Source: a virus
IMG/VR virus record: IMGVR_UViG_3300022198_001588
Span: 1 to 26,017 of that record
Reading direction: 5' to 3' (one strand)
Length of the DNA: 26,017 bases
Positions 1 to 6,595 of this stretch are shown in pieces. The notes under the pieces were generated by a model. It saw only the letters and a program-made list of their open reading frames with translations. It was not told the origin of the DNA and did not search any database. How positions within the stretch are numbered: position 1 is the stretch's first letter; every line of letters begins with the position of its first letter. The translations under genes were made by a program, and so were the position numbers.

Positions 1-2
1 CA

Positions 3-311
3 TGCGTGCAAAACCGCGAAGCCTTCCAAGGCAGCAACATCTTTGCCGAGTGGCGTGGAGACGACACGTTCGATGCCCGCTATATCGTGTACTCATACGG
101 CAAGCATTTTCCGATGTATATCTGGGCCGATGGCAAGTGGTACGGCAACAGCGACAAGTACAGTCGTTCGACCTCCAAGCACCAAGGCCAAGCACACCCA
201 CCAGTCGCAGGTTCAGAAATCGAATGGCGCGACACCGATGCGATGCGGACGATCGCCAACCGAGGCATCGCCGGATGGGTAGCGTACGAATTGAGAAAGG
301 AGGCAGCATGA
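3..311 (+). CDS. DUF8033-like phage protein, 5'-partial
   Basis: The reading frame is open to the left edge, so the true start probably lies outside the window; a GTG at 6 is the first internal candidate. The core pattern, a YIVYSYG stretch followed by PMYIW, a short gap, WYGNSDKYS and TSKHQGQAHP, resembles from memory the DUF8033 domain seen in phage and plasmid proteins of unknown function. No catalytic residues or membrane segments are visible. The stop overlaps the start of the next small ORF (ATGA at 308-311), so the two are probably translationally coupled. The family assignment is by recall and is moderately sure; the function is unknown. Confidence 0.7.
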   Translation, partial: CVQNREAFQGSNIFAEWRGDDTFDARYIVYSYGKHFPMYIWADGKWYGNSDKYSRSTSKHQGQAHPPVAGSEIEWRDTDAMRTIANRGIAGWVAYELRKEAA

Positions 312-367
312 CTTATGCACTCGTGATGATCGCAATATCGGCCACGCTGTGGGCGATAGGAGGCTGA
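308..367 (+). CDS. 19-residue membrane microprotein
   Basis: This very short ORF starts at the ATGA overlap with the preceding gene and has a GGAGG ribosome site 5 bases upstream of its ATG. The peptide (MTYALVMIAISATLWAIGG) is nearly all hydrophobic and could span a membrane once. Its stop is one base before the next start, and its last codons supply the next gene's AGGAGG, so it may be a leader that couples translation rather than a functional protein. Both readings are inference; the ribosome site and tight packing favour real translation. Confidence 0.45.
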   Translation: MTYALVMIAISATLWAIGG

Positions 368-368
368 G

Positions 369-554
369 ATGAACAGAGCAGAAATGATTGACTGGCTGAT
401 CGAAAACGACATTGACACGGACGACATGGGCTGGTTTGCCATGCTCCTGCGCGTTGGGTTTGTCGGCTACAACAACTACACGGACGACGAACTGCGCGCA
501 GAAATACTTGAGCGCGACCCCGAAGGCATGAGCCACGACCTGCTGGAGAACTGA
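369..554 (+). CDS. small acidic hypothetical protein
   Basis: A 61-residue protein I do not recognise. It carries 16 Asp/Glu and 4 Arg/Lys, a net charge near -12. An AGGAGG sits about 6 bases upstream of the ATG. The middle holds an aromatic stretch (GWFAMLL...GYNNYTDDELRAEIL) and a TDDELRAEI helix that looks like a protein-interaction segment. There are no Cys clusters or membrane segments. It is one of a row of short acidic proteins with 1-base gaps or overlaps, the usual look of a phage early region. A DNA-mimic or host-takeover role is possible but not shown. Confidence 0.75.
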   Translation: MNRAEMIDWLIENDIDTDDMGWFAMLLRVGFVGYNNYTDDELRAEILERDPEGMSHDLLEN

Positions 555-555
555 G

Positions 556-786
556 ATGAAGATACGCGAACTGATGAACTACCTGAATGAGAACTACGAC
601 CCAGACGATGCCATTGTTGTGCAGTGGTGGGGTCGGGATCAATTCGACACGTCTGGTATGACCCCAGAGCAATGGGTAGACGCTGCCGACTACATGGAAA
701 CCAACCCCGATACGGATTGGGGGTACATACATGAAGCATTGAGCGAAGTGTTGAGCGAATACATGGAGAATCAAAATGCAAACTGA
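556..786 (+). CDS. small acidic hypothetical protein
   Basis: A 76-residue protein, not recognised. It has 17 acidic against 3 basic residues and is rich in Trp and Tyr (VVQWWGRDQF, DTDWGYIHEAL). The N-terminus (MKIRELMNYLNENYDPDD) looks like a short helix followed by an acidic turn. It starts one base after the previous stop and runs 11 bases into the next gene, so it belongs to the same translationally coupled early operon. The charge resembles phage DNA-mimic inhibitors, but there is no specific motif to support that. Confidence 0.75.
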   Translation: MKIRELMNYLNENYDPDDAIVVQWWGRDQFDTSGMTPEQWVDAADYMETNPDTDWGYIHEALSEVLSEYMENQNAN

Positions 787-1132
787 AACCAACAACCCTA
801 TGTGCTGGGTAATCATGCACAACTGCGCAATCCTTGGGATATTTACACGCCCCGAGTGGGCCGCTGCGAAAGTGATGAGCCTGCTGGACGAGGAGTACGT
901 CGCGCGAGTGAAACGTGCGGACGAGTACAAATTCCAGAAACCGGACGGGCTGTACGTGCTGCGGGATGGGTATGACCCCGACACCGGAGCAATCGACCTG
1001 CTGCTGCACCCGACACCAGAACAGCTGCTCGAGGTAATCATCGAGCGGAGCAACACGCTGGGCGTAACGGTGGCAGGGCTGGGCTCCAGCACCTACGCGT
1101 TGAATATCGCACCCATCATCATGGACACCTAA
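776..1132 (+). CDS. hypothetical phage protein
   Basis: A 118-residue protein of unknown function. The start overlaps the previous gene by 11 bases, with an ATGGAGAATCAAA stretch giving GGAG upstream of the ATG. The N-terminal half (MCWVIMHNCAILGIFTRPEWAA) predicts a beta hairpin and helix. The middle has a YVLRDGYDPDTGAIDLLL segment and the C-terminus is mildly hydrophobic but not a clear membrane segment. The gene ends 8 bases before a GTCCTAATTAGGAC palindrome, which separates it from the next gene. Confidence 0.7.
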   Translation: MQTETNNPMCWVIMHNCAILGIFTRPEWAAAKVMSLLDEEYVARVKRADEYKFQKPDGLYVLRDGYDPDTGAIDLLLHPTPEQLLEVIIERSNTLGVTVAGLGSSTYALNIAPIIMDT

Positions 1133-1140
1133 CAAACACC

Positions 1141-1154
1141 GTCCTAATTAGGAC
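1141..1154. repeat. palindrome GTCCTAATTAGGAC, copy 1
   Basis: A perfect 14-bp palindrome between two genes, ending 12 bases before the ATG at 1167. It is one of seven full or near-full copies in the window, plus one half copy. The ribosome site of the downstream gene (GAGG at 1158-1161) lies just outside it. Confidence 0.85.
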
Positions 1155-1166
1155 AGCGAGGTAAAA

Positions 1167-2018
1167 ATGAACAAGCAAACCAACACAAAACCCATCGACC
1201 TGCACTTCGAGTACCAGCCCGAGAACGGCAACCACGAGGCGGATGTGTATATCGGCGAGACCCTGTACAAGGTGGTCGAGCGACCAGACGACAGCGCAGA
1301 CAACCCGTGGGCTGCATGGGACAACCAGCCGCCGATCGTTGCCTACGGTGGGAGAAACTACAACTACCGCAGCGGCGGTGCGGAGGACCCACCGACAAAC
1401 CGACTCACACGACAACAAATAATCGACAACCACGAGGCCCTCGAGCAGATCATCCGCGACGAGAACCTGCATGACTACTGGACAGAAAGCGAAGCGGCTG
1501 AGTTTAACTTGTTGGAGTATGTGATCGGCGGCAAGTCGGTTGAGTTCGGCGGGCGTGCGTACACCTCCACCGTGGAGAAGCTGATCGCTGACTCACTCGA
1601 CGACTACCTCACCGGCAGCATGGACGGCGACATGCTCGACCGCATGGCTGAGGTGTGGAGCTGGATGGGTGTGCCGACCCTGCGTAAAACGCTTACCGGC
1701 CACTCACAAGGAGACTGGATGGAAGTGCTGCTTGCGGCGACGCCTGACTGGGTGAAGCAGACCGGCATAAAACCTGACGACATCGACAAGGCGTTGGAGT
1801 CAGCGGCTGACGTGTTCGGTGCGTATATGTTCGGCGACGTGTACGGCTGTGAGATTGTGCGCATCGAAGTCGATGAAGATGGCGAGGTGGTCGGCGAAGA
1901 CTTCGTGGATTCATGCTGGGGGTTCTACGGCAGCGACCACGAGAAGTCTGGGCTGGCTGACTGGGCACGTGAGACGCTAGAACATGAGCGCGGCGTCCTA
2001 ATTAGGAAGGCAGCATGA
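1167..2018 (+). CDS. acidic hypothetical phage protein
   Basis: A 283-residue protein I cannot assign. The N-terminal third is Asn/Asp/Glu-rich (ENGNHEADVYIGETLYKVV). The middle contains a helical block (TRQQIIDNHEALEQII) and a short ESEAAEFNLLEYVIGG motif. The C-terminal part has strand-like repeats ending in VDSCWGFYGSDHEKSGL, a pattern I have seen in uncharacterised phage proteins. It is overall acidic. The start has GAGGT 5 bases upstream and follows palindrome copy 1. The 3' end contains palindrome copy 2 inside the coding sequence (codons for VLIRK), and the stop overlaps the next start by 4 bases. Confidence 0.75.
   Translation: MNKQTNTKPIDLHFEYQPENGNHEADVYIGETLYKVVERPDDSADNPWAAWDNQPPIVAYGGRNYNYRSGGAEDPPTNRLTRQQIIDNHEALEQIIRDENLHDYWTESEAAEFNLLEYVIGGKSVEFGGRAYTSTVEKLIADSLDDYLTGSMDGDMLDRMAEVWSWMGVPTLRKTLTGHSQGDWMEVLLAATPDWVKQTGIKPDDIDKALESAADVFGAYMFGDVYGCEIVRIEVDEDGEVVGEDFVDSCWGFYGSDHEKSGLADWARETLEHERGVLIRKAA
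1995..2008. repeat. palindrome copy 2 (12-bp core) inside a coding end
   Basis: GTCCTAATTAGGAA with a perfect 12-bp core TCCTAATTAGGA. It lies in the last codons of the 283-residue gene, and its right arm supplies the AGGA(A) ribosome site 7 bases before the ATG at 2015. Confidence 0.8.
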
Positions 2019-2218
2019 GTAGGCTGTACGATCCTGACCACAGCTGGGATGAGCATGAGGTGCGCGACGAGGTTGGCGGTGAGTTTGAATTAGCAATGCA
2101 AAACAACAAACTGCTATCGTCGTTGATCGACTTCATGTGGCTACACACACCGACGGAAGATCGGGAAGGGCTCGAGTCGAAGATCAGAGAAAGCATAACG
2201 AGGGAGTTATTCAAATGA
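2015..2218 (+). CDS. small acidic hypothetical protein
   Basis: A 67-residue protein, not recognised, mostly helical and acidic (DEHEVRDEVGGEFELAMQ). The start is set by AGGAAGG in palindrome copy 2, 7 bases upstream, and overlaps the preceding stop (ATGA). Its own stop overlaps the next start in the same ATGA manner. Similar short phage proteins with an N-terminal EFE.A..NNKLL helix are common and uncharacterised. Confidence 0.7.
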   Translation: MSRLYDPDHSWDEHEVRDEVGGEFELAMQNNKLLSSLIDFMWLHTPTEDREGLESKIRESITRELFK

Positions 2219-2721
2219 ACATATTCGCAGTAGATGAAAGCCCGAAAGCATCAGCGCAAGACTTGTGCGATGCGCACGTGGTGAAGATGATTCTCGAGTC
2301 CGCGCAGATTCTATGCACGGTGCATGACCTGCATGGCAAGTGGAAAGACTGGATGTACAAGCCAACACACCGGCATCATCCGTCCGTGCGCTGGGCAGCG
2401 GAGAGCAACTGCAACTACGGCTGGCTGTGGTATCACTTCGAGGAATTGGGTAGGGAATACACGCGCCGGTACAACAAGCGACACAAGACCTCGCACATGT
2501 TTGGAAGCAGGCTGCACTACCCACCGCTGGGCATTACACAAACCGACAGGCAGACACCGTTTGCACTGGCAATGCCAGACGAGTATAAATTTTTTGAGAC
2601 GCCGGTTGACTGCTACCGTGCGTACTACGCCGCCGAGAAAACCAAGATGAAGCGATTCACATACCGAGGCAGGCCCAAGCCTACGTGGCTTGAGGACTGG
2701 ACAACACGACTGGCGGCGTAA
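2215..2721 (+). CDS. conserved phage protein, CDxHVVKMxxExAQ family
   Basis: A 168-residue protein. The start at 2215 is chosen over an earlier in-frame ATG because it follows AGGGAG at the normal distance and overlaps the previous stop by ATGA. It begins MNIFAVDESPKASAQDLCDAH, continues HVVKMILESAQIL, and later has YKPTHRHHPSVRWAAES, NYGWLWYHFEEL, and AMPDEYKF near the end with a YRAYYAAEK segment. I recognise this layout as a family widespread in phages, including T4-like ones, and usually unannotated. The His-rich YKPTH.HHPS and HVVKM motifs look like a possible active site or metal site. A DNA-damage enzyme has been suggested for look-alikes, but I cannot support it here. Confidence 0.75.
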   Translation: MNIFAVDESPKASAQDLCDAHVVKMILESAQILCTVHDLHGKWKDWMYKPTHRHHPSVRWAAESNCNYGWLWYHFEELGREYTRRYNKRHKTSHMFGSRLHYPPLGITQTDRQTPFALAMPDEYKFFETPVDCYRAYYAAEKTKMKRFTYRGRPKPTWLEDWTTRLAA

Positions 2722-2889
2722 CCGCTGGGTGAGTGCGTAGTGCCCTTGGGGTTTTTTAGATGTGTAGGCATCCGAGTTTCCCCCCTTAACACGCACAGTC
2801 GGCACAGGGTAGTGCTATACCTCGCACACATCCTTGCTCTGGGAACCGACCGACTAGCCCACGAGACGGGCTACTTATTTACTTGAGAC
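2722..2889 (+). promoter_or_regulatory. gene-free 5' half of a control region
   Basis: The 240-base gap between 2721 and 2962 holds no credible gene. Its first half has a T6 run at 2752-2757 preceded only by weak GGG/CCC pairing, so I do not call a terminator there. A weak hairpin with a short T-rich tail follows at 2855-2873. The promoter and operator-like inverted repeat at 2890-2923 close the region. Confidence 0.5.
2855..2880 (+). terminator. weak hairpin terminator candidate
   Basis: TAGCCC (2855-2860) pairs with GGGCTA (2868-2873) around a 7-base loop and is followed by CTTATTT. The stem is only 6 bp and the T tract is interrupted, so termination would be partial. It sits between the early gene row and a strong promoter, where a terminator is expected. 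Confidence 0.4.
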
Positions 2890-2906
2890 TTGATTTGACA
2901 AATCAA
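2890..2906. promoter_or_regulatory. 17-bp inverted repeat operator candidate
   Basis: TTGATTTG-A-CAAATCAA is a perfect inverted repeat that contains the -35 hexamer (2895-2900) of the promoter at 2895-2923. A dimeric repressor bound here would block RNA polymerase. No other copy was found by eye in the window. Confidence 0.65.
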
Positions 2907-2923
2907 CACAGGTGTGGTAATAT
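2895..2923 (+). promoter_or_regulatory. sigma70-type promoter
   Basis: TTGACA (2895-2900), a 17-base spacer and TAATAT (2918-2923) match the sigma70 consensus at 11 of 12 positions with ideal spacing. It drives the rightward genes from 2962 (AAA+/VWA/DUF3150 module). Start of transcription would fall near 2930. Confidence 0.8.
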
Positions 2924-2945
2924 ATACACACTAAAACAAGACAAC

Positions 2946-2966
2946 ACTTCGGAGACACAACATGGC
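2946..2966 (+). promoter_or_regulatory. ribosome-site cassette, CTTCGGAGAYACAACATGG type
   Basis: The leader of the gene at 2962 (CTTCGGAGACACAACATGG) is repeated almost base for base before the gene at 16181 (CTTCGGAGATACAACATGG). GGAG sits 8 bases before each ATG. The shared sequence runs from upstream of the Shine-Dalgarno site into the first codon. Confidence 0.6.
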
Positions 2967-3216
2967 TAGACCAACACCTGCCAAAGCTATGGCAATAATC
3001 AAACTCGGGTGGAACGAATACGTCGTGCCGGTAAAAGACGCGGCGGCAATCCTGTCTTCGCTCGAGGCTGCGGAAAAGTATGAGTCGAAAGGCTACGGCG
3101 ACGAGAAGATGCACTACATCGGCGGCGCTGGGCCCAACGTGGAGTTCACCTTGATTGATGAATCCGCATATTTGCAGGGCAAGTTCGCTGGCCCGTACAT
3201 AAAAGACAGCGAATAA
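2962..3216 (+). CDS. small hypothetical phage protein
   Basis: An 84-residue protein, not recognised. It predicts a short beta strand (MAIIKLGWNEYVVPV), a helix (DAAAILSSLEAAEKYESKGYG) and a second sheet (HYIGGAGPNVEFTLID), a compact alpha/beta domain. It is the first gene after the strong promoter at 2895-2923 and is followed by palindrome copy 3 and the AAA+ gene, so it is probably in the same operon. It could be a small accessory or regulatory partner of the AAA+ module. Confidence 0.75.
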   Translation: MARPTPAKAMAIIKLGWNEYVVPVKDAAAILSSLEAAEKYESKGYGDEKMHYIGGAGPNVEFTLIDESAYLQGKFAGPYIKDSE

Positions 3217-3229
3217 CACAAACCAACCC

Positions 3230-3243
3230 GTCCTAATTAGGAC
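3230..3243. repeat. palindrome GTCCTAATTAGGAC, copy 3
   Basis: A perfect 14-bp copy in the short gap before the AAA+ gene, ending 18 bases before its ATG. The ribosome site CGGAG lies between it and the start. Confidence 0.85.
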
Positions 3244-3261
3244 AACATCGGAGTTCTCAAC

Positions 3262-4299
3262 ATGACTACATCAGTATCACTGACCGAAGCTGCACGTCTC
3301 GTATCGACCTGCGGCAAGAACAACACCTTCATCTTTCAGGGCGAGCCCGGCATCGGTAAGTCGGCCATGCTCACACTGCTAGGTGAACAACTCAAGATGC
3401 CTACGCGCTACTTCGACTGTGCGTTGCTTGACCTCGGCGATCTTCAGATGCCACGTGTATCCGACGAGGCGGTGTCATTCGTGCCCAACGAGTTATTCCT
3501 GAGCGACGAGCCGTGTATATACATGTTCGACGAGATTGGTAAGGCCATGCGCCCTGTGCAGAATGCGCTACTGCCCGCCATCTATGAGCATCGCTTGGGT
3601 AGCTACAAGTTCCCCGAGGGCAGCATCGTGTTTGCTACGACCAACATGGCAAGCGATGGCGTAGGTGATTCGTTGCAAGCACATGCCAAGAACCGTGCGA
3701 CATTCCTGACCGTGCGTAAGCCGACCGCCGACGAGTGGATCGACTGGGGTGTTGCCAATGATGTTGACCCAACTGTGATGGCTTGGGTGAAGGAGTACCC
3801 GCATTGCATGGCTACGTATGCAGATGACGTGGATGCTGCCAATGACAACCCGTATATCTTCAACCCACGCAAGCAGCAAGCTGCGTTCGTCTCGCCGCGT
3901 TCGCTACACCATGCGTCACACATCATCAAGCAGCGTCATAACCTGAACGACGACGTGTTGATCGCAGCACTGTCCGGCACGATCGGTGAATCTGCTGCGC
4001 GTGATATGCAGGCGTTCCTGTCCGTGGCTGATGCGTTGCCATCGTTCAACTCAATCGTGGCTGACCCTGAGCGTGCGCGTGTACCGGACTCGCCAATCGC
4101 TGCGGTGATCCTTGCGCTGGGTGCTGTGATGCGCCTGACTGCTGAGAATGCAGACGCGTGGATGTCCTATTTAGGACGCTTGCCTCGTGAGGTTCAGTTC
4201 ATGTTTGCGCAGAACGCTATGCGTTCAAACAAGGCGGGCATGCTTGTCAAGATAACAGGCTTTACCAACTGGGCACGTGAGAATAGCTGGGCTATTTGA
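3262..4299 (+). CDS. MoxR-like AAA+ ATPase
   Basis: A 345-residue AAA+ ATPase of the MoxR/AAA_5 type. Walker A is GEPGIGKS at residues 27-34 and Walker B is CIYMFDEIG with D90 and E91, followed by a sensor-1 Asn in VFATTNMASDG. MoxR ATPases use ATP to remodel partner proteins and typically work with a VWA-domain protein. Here the next gene encodes exactly such a protein, 10 bases away, as in RavA-ViaA and CobS-CobT pairs. The start follows CGGAG and palindrome copy 3. A 13/14 match to the palindrome lies inside the 3' part (4164-4177). The function as ATPase is sure; the substrate is unknown. Confidence 0.9.
   Translation: MTTSVSLTEAARLVSTCGKNNTFIFQGEPGIGKSAMLTLLGEQLKMPTRYFDCALLDLGDLQMPRVSDEAVSFVPNELFLSDEPCIYMFDEIGKAMRPVQNALLPAIYEHRLGSYKFPEGSIVFATTNMASDGVGDSLQAHAKNRATFLTVRKPTADEWIDWGVANDVDPTVMAWVKEYPHCMATYADDVDAANDNPYIFNPRKQQAAFVSPRSLHHASHIIKQRHNLNDDVLIAALSGTIGESAARDMQAFLSVADALPSFNSIVADPERARVPDSPIAAVILALGAVMRLTAENADAWMSYLGRLPREVQFMFAQNAMRSNKAGMLVKITGFTNWARENSWAI
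4164..4177. repeat. variant palindrome inside the AAA+ gene
   Basis: GTCCTATTTAGGAC differs from the repeat by one central base, which breaks perfect symmetry. It is coding (codons for MSYLGR) and 133 bases from the next start, so it may be chance or a relic. Confidence 0.45.
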
Positions 4300-4309
4300 G
4301 GAGATGACA

Positions 4310-5461
4310 ATGAACTTAACACACGAACAGCGCATACAGCGGAGCCACATTCAGCTGATGCGTTCACCCAAGTTCGCGTTGCTGTCCGGCATTATGATGC
4401 TGGGTGATAGCAAAGCGGTTGATGACATGCCGACTGCTGCGACCAACGGGCGCGACAAGATGTATGGCCGTGCGTTCATGGACAAGCTGAACGAGAAAGA
4501 ACTCAACTTTGTTGTGGCGCACGAGAACTTCCACGTGTTGTTCAAGCACATGACCACATGGCAGCGGCTGTGGAAGGAAGACGCGCAGCTTGCCAACATG
4601 GCGTGCGACTACGTGATCAACCAACAGATCGCTGACCTCGACCCTGAGCGTGAACTTGTTGAAGTGCCCAAGGCTGTAAAGGTTCTACTCGATGAGCAGT
4701 TCCGTGGCTGGGATTCAGGCCAAGTGTTTGAACATCTCAAGCAGAACCCACCGAAGGGCAAGGCCAAGGGTGGCAACAGCATGGATGACCACGGCTGGGA
4801 AGAAGCGCAGTCATTGTCCGAACCCGAGAAGAAAGAACTCGACAAGGCGATTGAGCAAGCGATCCGTCAGGGTTCAATCCTTGCCGGTAAGCTGAAGGGT
4901 ACGACTGCGCGTGACATCGGTGCGATACCTGAGCCCAAGGTGAACTGGCGTGATGAGCTGCGTGACTTTGTGCAGAGCGTGACCGCAGGGCGTGACGCAT
5001 CGACATGGCGTAAGCCGAACCGTCGCTGGCTGGCGCAGGGTATGTATATGCCGACACCGTATGCGGAGTCTATCGGGCCTGTTGTGATTGGCATCGACAC
5101 CTCGGCGTCTATCCGTCAAGCCGACATCGCTGGGTTCCTTGCGGAGATCAAGCAGATCACCGAGACCATGCCACCTGAGCGTATTGACTTGTTGTATTGG
5201 GATACGCACGTGGCGCGTGAGGAGCATTACATGCCGGGCGAGTACGGTTCGATCGTGACGTCGACCAAGCCTGCCGGTGGTGGTGGCACTGACCCACGCT
5301 GTGTTGAAGAGTACGTGCAGAAGATGCACACACCGCCTGAGTTTGTACTGATGCTGTCCGATGGCTACGTCGCTGACTGGCCGAAGTTCACAGTGCCGAC
5401 GCTGTGGGCCATGACAACTGACCAGATCGCACCGAACGCGATCAACATAAAACTGAAGTAA
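4310..5461 (+). CDS. VWA-like metallopeptidase protein (DUF2201 type)
   Basis: A 383-residue protein. I place the start at 4310 because GAGGAG lies 7 bases upstream; upstream in-frame ATGs are inside or too close to the ribosome site. An HExxH zinc-protease motif, HENFH (H71, E72, H75), lies in the N-terminal helical domain, as in DUF2201_N proteins. The C-terminal half is a VWA-like fold with the MIDAS motif DTSAS (D263, S265, S267) and a later MLSDGY loop. A Gly/Lys linker near residues 145-165 separates the halves. It is paired with the upstream MoxR ATPase and followed by the DUF3150-like gene. Family members have rarely been studied; a metal-dependent partner of the ATPase is the best reading. 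Confidence 0.85.
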   Translation: MNLTHEQRIQRSHIQLMRSPKFALLSGIMMLGDSKAVDDMPTAATNGRDKMYGRAFMDKLNEKELNFVVAHENFHVLFKHMTTWQRLWKEDAQLANMACDYVINQQIADLDPERELVEVPKAVKVLLDEQFRGWDSGQVFEHLKQNPPKGKAKGGNSMDDHGWEEAQSLSEPEKKELDKAIEQAIRQGSILAGKLKGTTARDIGAIPEPKVNWRDELRDFVQSVTAGRDASTWRKPNRRWLAQGMYMPTPYAESIGPVVIGIDTSASIRQADIAGFLAEIKQITETMPPERIDLLYWDTHVAREEHYMPGEYGSIVTSTKPAGGGGTDPRCVEEYVQKMHTPPEFVLMLSDGYVADWPKFTVPTLWAMTTDQIAPNAINIKLK

Positions 5462-5464
5462 CAC

Positions 5465-5478
5465 GTCCTAATTAGGAG
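5465..5478. repeat. palindrome copy 4 overlapping a ribosome site
   Basis: The 12-bp core TCCTAATTAGGA (5466-5477) is perfect, and its right arm with the next base forms AGGAG, the ribosome site of the gene starting at 5486. Folding of the palindrome in RNA would hide this site. Confidence 0.85.
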
Positions 5479-5485
5479 AGAGACC

Positions 5486-6343
5486 ATGAGTATTTCACTA
5501 TCATCAAGCGCCATGCTGGTTGAGTTATCAATCGGTACGTGGACTGCGCGTAAGCTGGACAAGCAAGTGACCGATGAAGTCAACGTGAGTAAGCGGGCCA
5601 GTTCGCAAGCCTCGCGCGTGAACAAGAACCTGCTGCCCGGCGTGGAGCATCTCGACAACATCACCAAGTACGCGAGTTCAGTACGTAATTGGATGTACAC
5701 ACAAACGCTGCCGTGGTCTGACTTCGGTGCAAGACTGATACCGACTGCTACGTTCTTTGAGTTCAAGCAGGAGATCGACAAGCATGAGGCTGAGTTCCAC
5801 CGGCTCGTCGATGAGTTCATTACCGAGTATCCGAACCTGATCAGCATGCAAGCGTTCAAGCTGGGCGACATGTTCGACCGCCGTGAGTATCCGACAGCGG
5901 ATGAGATCAAGGCTAAGTTCAAGTTCCACGTGTCATACATGCCGGTACCGGATGCGGGTGATTTCCGTGTGGACATCGGCAACGAGGCTGTGGCTCAGCT
6001 GCGTGAACACTACGCTCAGGACTACAAGGCCAAGATAGATGAGGCGATGTCCGACGTGCGCAAGCGTTTGCTGGACAACTTAACCCATCTGTCTGAGCGC
6101 CTGACTGACAAGGAAGATGGCAAGCCCAAGCTGTTCCGCAAGAACATCATCGAGTACGTGGGCGGTGCGCTTGCTCAGGTGCGTCAGCTCAACATCACCC
6201 AAGATGAAGCAGTCGACGCCATGTTGAACCAGACTGAGAACGCGATCCGTGGGCTGGATGGCGAGACGCTCAAGCAGAACGATGCCCTGCGCAGAAACGT
6301 GCGTGACCAGATCGACAGCATCCTCGGTGCGTTCGACTTCTAA
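5486..6343 (+). CDS. DUF3150-like protein
   Basis: A 285-residue, mostly helical protein. The N-terminus (MSISLSSSAMLVELSIGTWTA, then RKLDKQV) and the following N.NKNLLPG and RNWMYTQTLPWSD.G.RL segments match my memory of DUF3150 proteins, which accompany MoxR/VWA gene pairs in phages. The remainder (residues 95-285) is rich in charged helices and likely coiled coil. No catalytic motif is visible. It follows the VWA gene by 24 bases, and its ribosome site is the right arm of palindrome copy 4. I infer a structural or adaptor role in one complex with the two upstream proteins. Confidence 0.8.
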   Translation: MSISLSSSAMLVELSIGTWTARKLDKQVTDEVNVSKRASSQASRVNKNLLPGVEHLDNITKYASSVRNWMYTQTLPWSDFGARLIPTATFFEFKQEIDKHEAEFHRLVDEFITEYPNLISMQAFKLGDMFDRREYPTADEIKAKFKFHVSYMPVPDAGDFRVDIGNEAVAQLREHYAQDYKAKIDEAMSDVRKRLLDNLTHLSERLTDKEDGKPKLFRKNIIEYVGGALAQVRQLNITQDEAVDAMLNQTENAIRGLDGETLKQNDALRRNVRDQIDSILGAFDF

Positions 6344-6573
6344 TGCTGCGCGTATGGAAGGATGAGCGAGGCAAGTGGTGGGCGGACATCAACTTCTATT
6401 CGGATGAAGACGTGAAGGACATACCGAAAGTCGTTGGTTCCCCCGCCGAGTGGCCCGAGTGGCTGCGTGAGAAGCTGACCATACTCTCGTGTTCCGAGAT
6501 TGGAGTGACTGTGGACGGGATTGGAAAGCGGATAAGCAACAACATCTACTGGGTGTACAACCGTCCTAATTAG
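6343..6573 (+). CDS. small hypothetical phage protein
   Basis: A 76-residue protein, not recognised, rich in Trp (VWKDERGKWWADINFYS, PAEWPEWLREK). Its ATG shares one base with the stop of the DUF3150-like gene (TAATG), so it is translationally coupled and lacks its own strong ribosome site. It looks like a small alpha/beta domain. The stop codon TAG is part of an 18-bp palindrome (6561-6578). It may be a small accessory member of the AAA+ module. Confidence 0.7.
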   Translation: MLRVWKDERGKWWADINFYSDEDVKDIPKVVGSPAEWPEWLREKLTILSCSEIGVTVDGIGKRISNNIYWVYNRPN

Positions 6574-6578
6574 GACGG
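6561..6578. repeat. 18-bp palindrome copy 5 spanning a stop codon
   Basis: CCGTCCTAATTAGGACGG is the longest perfect copy. It contains the TAG stop (6571-6573) of the preceding gene and opens the 210-base control region before the HTH gene. There is no T tract after it, so it is not a standard terminator. Confidence 0.85.
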
Positions 6579-6595
6579 CGTTGCAGAGTATGGGG

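Noticed and set aside
313-1135. Long leftward ORFs over the early genes
   Set aside because: They lie antisense to well-packed rightward genes with ribosome sites and have no recognisable motifs or own start signals.
2727-2757. Terminator before the T6 run
   Set aside because: Only GGG/CCC pairing is available upstream and it does not abut the T run, so a stable terminator stem is not supported.
4874-5464. Leftward 196-residue ORF over the VWA gene
   Set aside because: It mirrors the coding strand of a gene with clear HExxH and MIDAS motifs; a shadow frame.
6561-6578. 18-bp palindrome as a terminator
   Set aside because: No T tract follows, and the same palindrome lies inside operons just before start codons, where termination would make no sense.
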